A stretch of 64,000 nucleotides of DNA from Callaeas wilsoni (lineage: Eukaryota > Chordata > Aves > Passeriformes > Callaeidae): assembly GCA_013398955.1 (NCBI GenBank), contig VWPU01003219.1:1690-65689 (forward strand), given 5' to 3'. Of this stretch, positions 56,499 through 64,000 are shown piece by piece. Within the stretch, counting starts at the first letter, position 1. Each line of letters starts with the position of its first letter. The notes under the pieces are model-generated. The model was not told the DNA's origin, did no database searches, and saw nothing but the letters and a program-made list of their open reading frames with translations. Made by a program: the position numbers and the translations under genes.

Positions 56499-56562
56499 CC
56501 ACAAAAAGTCCAGTGCTCTTGAGGAACAAGAAACTCCCAAGCTTAACTCGCCAAAAAGCAAG
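56499..56562 (+). other. Possible 64-nt coding exon, gene not identified
   Basis: An upstream pyrimidine tract (TTTTCCTTTTTTTTCTTAG, AG at 56497-56498) and the downstream AAG|GTAAAC donor are both good. Two frames are open through the whole exon: HKKSSALEEQETPKLNSPKS (phase 1 entry) and TKSPVLLRNKKLPSLTRQKA (phase 2 entry). The first, Lys/Ser/Glu-rich, resembles a disordered linker of a nuclear protein. At 64 nt it is not a multiple of three, so skipping it would shift the frame. Neighbouring exons are not visible in the window, which would place it between long introns. This is the best plus-strand exon candidate, but family assignment is not possible from memory. Confidence 0.35.
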
Positions 56563-59439
56563 GTAAACATTGATTAATTTTTCTTTTCCCTTCATTCTTA
56601 AGTTATCAGTAACTTGGATTTTTTAAATGGATTCCGATCTTGGAGTACAACAGCATTGTATCTACTGAGCCACAGAGCCAGTGTGTGCAGAGAAAAGTGC
56701 TTTTTGTGTTAGCGCTGCAAACCCAGAGAAGCGTTCCTCCCCAGGTGCGCCCCAGGAAGGTGCGCACACCGCGCAGGGAGCACATTTGAGACGGCTGCTC
56801 CCTCCTCTCAAAGGCTGCTTAGAAAAGCACCGAGCAGCACTGCTGGTGCCATTTCACGCCTGGTGCCTTCACGAAAGCTGGAGGCAGAGCAGGCAGGGAG
56901 CTGGAGGTCAAGGGCCAGCTCAGCTCGATGCATCACACAGCCTCCCTTCAAATCTTACCTGCCCAACCTGCGAAGCTTTTGCAGCGAGGCAGAGCGCAAA
57001 CCAATCGCCCTGTGCGCTTAAAGATGGAAAAATCCCTTCTTTTATGCAATTGTGTCTCTTCTCATCTCTATTTTTGTCATTGGCTGACAGGGTGGGAAGA
57101 GAGAAGGAAAGGATGGGAAGGGAGGCACCAGAGAGAGAAAAATTACCACCAGATCAGGCAACTGAATTGAGAAAGGAGAGAGAAGGAGGAAACAGAGGCT
57201 AATTCCTGAAGCTGCCCCTTGCAAATGGAATTCAGGCTCCTTTACACATATTTGAGCCAGGACCATGAAGCCCTAACTTTAGTAGGTTTCTCTTCCAAGG
57301 AGGGCTCATCCCCTGCCTCAAATCAGCAACATCAAGCAATGTGCTTCTGAAAATACAGCCCCAGTGATTGTTGGTGCGAGGCTGCTGCTCTTCTCTGGGC
57401 TTTATCCTAAATTCCTGGGGTATCAGGCAGCCAGTTGCTCCCACGCCTCTCTAGAAATCCAGATACCAATTGCAAACAGAGTTCATGGAATAAGAAGTGG
57501 GTTACTCTGTGCCCAGCAGCCTTCCCTCAGCCATGGCATGCTTCAAGCAGAGGAGCAAACCCAAAGGTGTCACCTTCTCCTTGCAAACCATGGCAGTGCT
57601 GCAGAGGTTTGTGGTGGGTCATTTTCTGCTGAAATGGGAGGAGGCCGAGTGCTTGTCTGAGATTTGTTGATTTAGGAAGTTGTCTAAAGGTTGAGATTTC
57701 AGAGGAGTTTGGGGTTTGGCTTGGAAGGACTTGCTTTTTCACTGAGAACCTAACTACTGTTCAGCAAACTGCAAAGTCGAATCAGGAAGAAAGCGTTGTG
57801 TTAAATTGTTCTGCAGAGCAATGATTTTTGGAAAACAAAACGACAGTAACCAGAAAGAAAGCCCCAACAAACAAAATAATATTTATTTCTGCCATGGCAG
57901 CTCTGTGAACTGAAAATGGGATGTTTTGTTTTGCTGGGCTTGTGTGCAGAAAGTGATTGTATCCAGTTGCAGACAAAAATTACATCTGGGCCTTGGAAGG
58001 GAGAAAAGGAGGGTGGGAAGATCTATGTCTGCAGAATCACTGATGCAGGAAGATGCAAGTGCTGTGTTGTGTCTAGTTGCATCATGTGTGAATCCATCAG
58101 CGACTTAAAGAAACAGCAAACTCGGTGCAACCTCTTTCTGTGGTTTTTCCATCTGCTCCCTGATCTGCTGGTGATGAATGTTCAGCTTTGCCATCTCCTG
58201 CCCTCGAGATGTCCTCTGTGGGAGCTCTGGGTGATTTTTCTCAGCTGAAAAAAGTACCCAGGAATATCTGCAAACTTTTGTGAAAAACCTTTGTCAAATT
58301 GTTGCTGTGAATGCTGCGCCGCTGTCGTATTAATGTAATGTTTGTCAAGGGTTTCATGAGTGCAGTGTCTGTTCAAATTCTGCTGTCTTCTGTCTTAACA
58401 CATCAGTAAGACGATCATTATGGGTGGAAAAAAGGCTACTTCAGCTTCTAGTTTTGGGTGCAAGTGTGGGACTTGAGTCCATAATGTGCCTACTGTGAGG
58501 TCAAAGCTATTCTGTGAAACTGCCAATTGAGTTTAGTCTTGGGAATAATTCTCCTCCCAAACCCTTGTGCACAACTTCGCATTTTACTCTAAACCAAATC
58601 CTTCTCTTATGTTGTTCATTGAATCTCAGGAGAGCTGTCTGCCTCCACAAGGAATCTGTCAGCCCACTACCAACAAGCTCATACCCATGTCTTGACCTGC
58701 TCAGGGACTGACCGTTTTCATTTTTAGCCCAGGTTTGGGTTTTTTTTGGAAAAACTGTTCTGTGCCATATGAAGCAGTGTGTAGGTGTCTCTGTCTATCA
58801 GTTTCCATAATATTTTTTTAAGCCTGTCAGCTAATCTCTCCCAGTTTTGACAGAGGTAGAAGTCTCAATGATATTTAATTCCTAGTAGTTTTCCAGCATG
58901 GGCAGCGAAGGAGAGGGCAAACCCCATTGCTGCTCCCCATGAAGGGAAGAGAGCTGCACAGTTTATACCTCTATTAGACATCAGAGACTCCACTTCAGCA
59001 GAAGGTATTTTGAAAAATTGGGCAGAAATACCACTGTTCATTTATTTGCCATTTGCTCACTCATCCATTGAAGGATTTGCTTTTTCAAATGAGCAATGAC
59101 CACCACAGAATGGTGCTGGGGAGCTCTGTCTCTGTTATTCTGGGCTGGGGGTTGGGAAGAAGGTGGTGGGAGTTGGGTCAGACCTGGATGCCTGTTCCAG
59201 GACCTCCTGTCCCAGTTCATCCTCATTTGTAATGATTACAAAAGACTTGTAATTGACATCTGAAATACAGCCTTAATTACTGTGGGTGGTTTCAGTATTA
59301 GAGGGGTTGGTACCACACGGATTTTGGACATTCTGCAGGAACACCCATGACTTCACTGACTCATAATGAGAGCAAGGATAGTGCTAGACACAACAGAACC
59401 CCCAAAATGTTTTGCGGTGACAACTGGGGCCGTGCCGCC
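56563..59439. other. Unassigned non-coding DNA
   Basis: A 173-codon frame at 56681-57202 has overlapping frames on both strands. Its second half comes from a purine-rich tract (57090-57200) that yields Glu/Arg/Lys runs, so it is treated as chance. AGGTCAAGGGCCA at 56905-56917 is a DR1-like nuclear-receptor site. No repeat family was recognised. Confidence 0.4.
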
Positions 59440-59960
59440 TTTGCTCTGCAGCAATTGCAGGAATTGTACGTTAATGTGAGACAATGACACTGCCCTGATG
59501 TTGGCCAAGCTTTGTGCTGCTGAACTTTACATCAACGCCCGCGTGGAGAATGACTTGGGTCAGACAAGAAAAGAGCTGAAAAACTGTTGGCTGCTACCCC
59601 AGAGATCCTCTAGCGGTTCCACATCCCCTCATTGTGCCGTCATTTGTGCGCACGAGTTTATTACCAGAGAAGGGCTGTTGTGTTAGCAAAGACCGTCCTC
59701 AATGGTGGCAATTTGGTTTTGTCATGGTAATATAGCGCCGATGCACTGCAGACACAAAAGTGAGTTCTGCATGGCTTGGCAAAGAGATTTGCACATAGCT
59801 GCTGGGTGAGTCTATTGGTTTCTCAGTGTTCCTGAACAGGAGTGGGTCAATGGCAATTTTTAGGAAGGCAGATGCCCCTTGCTGAGCTTGTCTGACTATA
59901 AAGTGCTACACAAGACGTGCGACGTACATAGCATCCTCAGCCCTCTGTGTAACTCGCAGA
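59440..59960. promoter_or_regulatory. Candidate regulatory block
   Basis: Unique, compositionally balanced DNA with no repeat. CpGs are spread evenly rather than depleted (59537, 59612 and 59647 regions), which is often seen in conserved noncoding DNA of birds. A 62-codon frame at 59498-59686 is probably incidental. Confidence 0.35.
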
Positions 59961-60751
59961 CTGTTAAAAGTGCACAGCAGGAATGAGAACTCTTTTAATC
60001 CACTGAATTTGCTGTTTAGCATGACCTGAATAATCCGGTGGGGTTAACGTGATCTTCAGCACTAGCACTCAACTGCCTGTTATCCCCTTTGAAGCTGCAG
60101 GATATCAAAAATATCTGACTGGTTTGGACTTGGATAGTGCCTGTGTGTAATTTGTTTTTCAGTGATATTGTTCCAGGCTCTGCCGTTCTCAATGCCAGTG
60201 AGGCTGTTCCTGTGTGAACTTTTTAGATAGGATCTCTCTCGATCATGCTACTTCTTCTGTTGACCACAGCTGCCTGTTCATCATCACTTCCTTTATGTTT
60301 TCTCTTTGGTGGGAAATGAAAAGTAGAGGAGGGCAGAGCCAGCGTAGGGAAGCTAAAAATGTGTCAGTAACTGCCTAGCAGGAGGCAGACTCTTTCCTCC
60401 AGATTGCCGGATACATGAAGGTACAGCCTTGATTGGTGTAAATTGCCATAGATGAGAAACTATTCGTATTCATTCAAATTTATAGCAGCTCTGTGGATGT
60501 TTAAATTCCTTCCCCTGTTTAGCGGTGCCCTGATGAGCCATAGTACAGAACTGGTGGGATGATGGAGATGCAGAATTGAACCAAAACATGGCTGGTGATC
60601 TCAGTGGTCAGTGTATTCTTTCCACACCTTTCCACAGAATGTGTGTTCTTTCCCAAAGAAATAATCATGTGAAAAACGGAGATGCATTTTTGGGAAGAGT
60701 CTCCTGTTACTCCAGAGCTCTCTGGTTCTATCTGACTTGTAATCAGAACCA
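59961..60751. other. Unassigned non-coding DNA
   Basis: Unique sequence with few frames. No repeat or motif cluster stands out. Confidence 0.45.
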
Positions 60752-61285
60752 GTGACAGCCCTTTCTGTCACTGATGTTAAGAGCTTCTCTGGGGTTATGA
60801 GAAAAGACAAACTTTCAAACCCAGCATCCTTAAGAGGGCATCCAAATGCTACACTGTACAAAGGAATTGAAATTAGCTCTAAATGCAGTTGGCTTTACCT
60901 GCTTTATGAAAAAGAGAAATATATTTTAAAAGGATATGTTTCATGTAATCATGCTGGGTTTATCAAGTGCGGAAAGATGTCTCCTAACAATACCCAGGAA
61001 GATTACAATTGTCAATCAGAGCAGAGGTCCTGTTCGTGCCTCTTTGCCTCACTCCCCTGCTGCTCTGATTTTTCTGGGCATAGCAGCATTGAACAAGGTG
61101 AAGAGTGTAAAGAAAGCTATTTAACCATCAAAAGACAGTGCCAGCCGAGCACAGAGCTGAATTTCGGCTCCTCAGTGCCAATAATGAAGTTTTTAAAGGG
61201 AGAAACGTGCAAAATAGCAAGAGTGGAAGACATCCTGTGTGGTCCCATAAATGGTACACTCTCTCCTTCTGGGGCTCCACAATAG
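60752..61285 (+). other. 177-codon open frame, not recognised
   Basis: The frame is open from GTG 60752. The first ATG is at 60797, giving 162 codons to the stop ending at 61285. It is the longest plus-strand frame with ordinary, not low-complexity, composition. It contains a Cys-rich stretch (CSCLFASLPCCSDF) and many Lys and Ser. There is no signal peptide, domain or repeated motif I can name, no CpG promoter, no good Kozak context and no AATAAA just downstream. Chance cannot be excluded. A lineage-specific or eroded gene is the alternative. Confidence 0.15.
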
Positions 61286-61949
61286 CACAAGGGCTGCTGC
61301 AAAGTGGGCAAAGCCCTTCTTGAAGGGCTCGTGGAGCTTTTCAGCTCATTGCAGGATCCTCAGAAACCCTCAGCATCCTCCTCCTCTTGGCACGGCAGGG
61401 TCGATAAAATCAGATCAAGGCTTAGTATTTCTAAACAAAAGGGAGTGGTTAAATGGGCTTTTAAACACTGGAACCTGTCCAGCTTGTTGGGAGGCAGAGC
61501 CCGGAGAGGCGGGAGTGAGGAGAAAGCTCAAGGTGCCAAACTCGGGGTAGAGTGGCACTTGTGAGCAAAGTTGTTGGAAAGTCATTTTGTTGCTTGTGTT
61601 GCGCAGAGTGCGTGTGTGTGTGTGTCTGTGCAGAACAGATTGGCAGACGCCTGTGCCCACGAAGGCGGGCTGGGGGCCGGGGGGAGGCTGCTTTGGAAAG
61701 GTGCCAGTTGTTCCATGGGCTTTCTGCCATCAGGAATTTTTTTCCCCCCTTCCCTTCCTCCCCATCCCAGCCCCCAAACGCACACAAACAGGCTGGCAGG
61801 AAGAGCATGCTGAAAAGGATCTGACAGTTTGAACAACACCCGATGACTTAGTTTGTTTTCCCTGACTTTGCGCCAGCAAGCAGGTCTCTGGATGAAAGAC
61901 TTTATTAGGCTTTTAGAGCCACTGTGACACAGGTCTTTCTTTGACCTGA
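61286..61949. other. Unassigned non-coding DNA with TG repeat
   Basis: (TG)n-type alternation lies at 61608-61630. Overlapping frames on both strands at 61415-61832 are driven by it and by a C-rich stretch. No gene. Confidence 0.45.
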
Positions 61950-62260
61950 GGTACTTGAGAAGAAATGAAAACAACGTGTAACTTTCATGGAGTTGAAAGA
62001 CTGCCCAAATGGAAGAATACGGTTTACAAGGGATCCAAAGTATCACAAAACGTTTCCCAGGGTGAAGCGCGGCAGAGCAGAGCGGGGGGAGAGCCCATCC
62101 TGGGAAGAGGGAGAAGGCGTTCAGTGGCTGCTCGTGATGAGGAGGAAAGCTGATCCGGCTAATTAGGAGATGATGAGATGATCGCATCCAGCGGAAGGTG
62201 CCACAACCAGTCATCAGCTTTCGGGGTGTCCAATGGAGGGAAGTGATGGAAATTAGCGCT
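61950..62260. promoter_or_regulatory. Candidate regulatory block
   Basis: Unique DNA containing CGGCTAATTAGGAGATGATGAG, with a palindromic CTAATTAG (paired homeodomain site) near 62158, and CCAAT near 62230. No repeat. A 210-codon minus frame (61582-62214) crosses it but has no domain. Confidence 0.35.
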
Positions 62261-63267
62261 TATTGCCAGGAGCCTGTCACGGCGCAGCATCCCAGCGCTG
62301 CCTGGGTGCTGGCACAGGGCTGTGTGCTCAGCGCTGCAGCTCCTGCTCCGCCCGCTCTGCTCAGACCTGGCAGAGCTGTGGAAGAAAAGCCGTGGAAGAA
62401 AAGCCATGCTCTGTTAGCAATGGTAGCATCCACAAGGAAAATGTAGGACAGTTGGATCCCCCTCCTCCCGCAGCGGTGCCAGATAGTCTTAAAAGGGTCG
62501 GAGCCGGTTCCAAACACTACCTAAATTATCCCCTCTTCAATCCTCAGGGATAGAGGGAGAATTTCTCATTAACTTTCTGTATGCCTACTTTACTCCTCAA
62601 GGAGCTTGGTTGAGGAGTTTGAACAAGAAAACCACGAATTACTATTTGCTTACAAAAAATAAAAATAAACAAGCCCCTCAGTGAGGAAGAGGAAGAAATG
62701 GGAGGTACCACAGAAGGAACAGTGCAATCTACGCTAGGAGTAAGTAACTTTGCGAAGGAGACCCTCCACTTGGAAAAGTAATTTTAAAAAGGGTGATTCA
62801 TCCTTTTTCTCTTTCTAAAGCCTCATAGAAGGAAAAAGATGGCAGGCCAGTTTGTAGAACTGAAATAGTTTCTGAAAACTGAAGAACAGATGACTGAGAA
62901 ACAAGTAATACTGTTGCTGGCTTATCAGTCTTGGAAGAGAATCACGGAAACTGAAACTGCATCTTTTTAAGCCTCAGTAGGCTGGGGAAGGAGTTTTCAT
63001 GGTTACAAGCCATGACTGAGAAGTTTTTCTGGAGCTCACTACAGGCCTGATCCTTCCTCAGACTGAAAATAAAATGCTGCAGTCAGCGAAGACTCTGATT
63101 CCAGCAGCTCTGGGATGGGCCAGAGTTGCCACACAAGGACATCGTCGAGGAAAACTCTGGGGAACAGCCAAGTTTTTCTAGCACAACTAATCACAACTTC
63201 TGCTCTCTCAAAACCTCGCCCTGTAGATAGTGCAGAGGGATGAGGACTTTGAGGCCCCATTCAGCTG
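62261..63267. other. Unassigned non-coding DNA
   Basis: Contains a perfect 14-bp tandem duplication (62378-62405) and an exon-like stretch around 62690-62740, where AAATGGGAGG precedes GGA|GTAAGT but without a pyrimidine-rich acceptor. The remainder is plain unique sequence. Confidence 0.4.
62378..62405. repeat. 14-bp tandem duplication
   Basis: GTGGAAGAAAAGCC occurs twice back to back at 62378-62391 and 62392-62405 with no mismatch, so it is a recent slippage event. Confidence 0.9.
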
Positions 63268-63440
63268 TCATGGAATCACAGAATCACGGAAAGATTTGGG
63301 TGGGAACGGATCTTAAAGCTCATCTCATTCCACCCCCTGCCATGGGCAGGGACACCTTCCACTATCCCAGGTTGCTCCAAGCCTTGTCCCACCTGGCCTT
63401 GGACACTTCCAGGGATAGGACATCCACAGCTTCTTTGTCA
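63268..63440 (-). mobile_element. CR1 LINE 3' fragment
   Basis: The plus strand reads 'tcatggaatcacagaatcacgg', then 'ccctgccatgggcagggaca', 'ccttccactatcccaggttg' and 'ggccttggacacttccaggg', the reversed CR1 3' terminus. 5'-truncated. Same orientation as the other three CR1 pieces. Confidence 0.95.
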
Positions 63441-64000
63441 CTAAAATGTGACAACAGGCATGTTCGCACAGAGCCACCACCACCCAGAGTCACTTTAGCA
63501 CAGCTTTGCTCTCTCCAGCAGAATAGTTCTCCATTTGGCTCATAGGCAGGATTTTTGGCAGGCTGACATCGAGCTGTGGCTCTGGAAGTGCTCAGTGATA
63601 CCTCTTGGACTGCAGTAGAGGCCTGCAGGATGCCCTCAGGTAGCTTGGATTTGAATCATGTCTCCACTGAGCCCAAAATTTGTCACTTGAGTAGATGGGC
63701 CTGGAGGCTCTGTGGGACCTGCACCCCATGTGGAAGCAACACACGAACGTCTCTGCAAAGGTTCGGTGCTCACAATGACCTTGTGACCAGGAGGCCCGGA
63801 GGAAGCTGACTCCAGCACAGAATTTGCTCCTGTCCCTTTTGTTCCAGGCCTCGGTGTCACCACCGTGTGTGCGCGGGAGCACAGGGACGTGTCTGTGTTT
63901 CTTGTTTCCTTTCTATAGGACTGAATGTTCTCAGCGATCATGTTATTGTATGTGTCTGATGAGCCATATGGAAGCTGTGAGGCTTCAGGAGTGTTTTGGG
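63441..64000. other. Unassigned non-coding DNA
   Basis: Unique sequence with opposed overlapping frames (63576-63809 plus, 63592-63941 minus) and no domain. No further repeat was recognised up to the window edge. Confidence 0.45.

Noticed and set aside
56681..57202. 173-codon plus frame
   Set aside because: Part is generated by a purine-rich tract (Glu/Arg/Lys runs). Other frames overlap it and no family is recognisable.
61582..62214. 210-codon minus frame
   Set aside because: It crosses a TG repeat and a C-rich stretch as well as a motif-dense block, with overlapping plus frames.
1..64000. Search for CRISPR arrays, bacterial operons, LTR retroviruses, rRNA or telomeric repeats
   Set aside because: No regularly spaced repeats, no TTAGGG array, no LTR pair or retroviral frame, and no rRNA-like segment were seen. 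The sequence is vertebrate nuclear DNA.

Overview
This window looks like bird nuclear DNA. The main evidence is four fragments of the avian CR1 LINE: 41461-41520, 43849-44120, 47901-48080 and 63268-63440. Three of them carry the diagnostic CR1 3' end, here reversed as repeated 'aatcatagaatca'-type words followed by the block around 'cagggacaccttccact'. The low repeat load, the worn MIR-like SINE pieces and the isolated CpG islands also fit an avian genome. I cannot name the species, chromosome or flanking genes.

I found no protein-coding gene I would defend. There is no recognisable domain, no chain of coding exons, no rRNA or tRNA gene, and no operon-like organisation. The longest open frames in the first 35 kb lie in GC-rich low-complexity DNA (1.7-2.4 kb, 10.1-11.1 kb, 33.4-34.1 kb) and look like composition artefacts. 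A few isolated places do resemble exons or transcript ends. They are a 64-nt exon with strong splice sites at 56499-56562 (+), a terminal exon with a poly(A) signal at 38020-38425 (-), a 71-98 nt exon with an excellent donor at 43093 (-), a microexon at 21710 (+), and exon-like frames near 7255, 32860, 51256 and 54334. None could be assigned to a known gene.

Layout: 1-3.4 kb holds a CpG island (1690-2330) and GC-rich flanks. 9.7-13.1 kb holds AT-rich, motif-dense DNA around a second CpG island (10.1-10.45 kb) that contains a 12-bp tandem repeat and a degenerate C-rich minisatellite. 14-26 kb is unique DNA with several segments of conserved-noncoding texture. 26-41 kb is mostly plain sequence with a motif-dense block at 34.2-34.6 kb and the possible minus-strand transcript end at 38 kb. 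41-49 kb carries the SINE and LINE fossils around a further motif-dense block (42.7-43.1 kb). 49-57 kb has a polypurine tract, a small CpG cluster, a promoter-like block with paired RFX X-boxes (52.9-53.1 kb) beside a long T tract, and the 56.5 kb exon. 57-64 kb is unique DNA, with candidate regulatory blocks at 59.4-59.9 and 62.0-62.3 kb.

My reading is an intron or intergenic desert next to, or inside, a developmental gene, with many candidate enhancers and a few lncRNA-like or alternative exons. Calls of 'conserved-type' DNA rest on texture and transcription-factor motifs only, because no alignment was possible.
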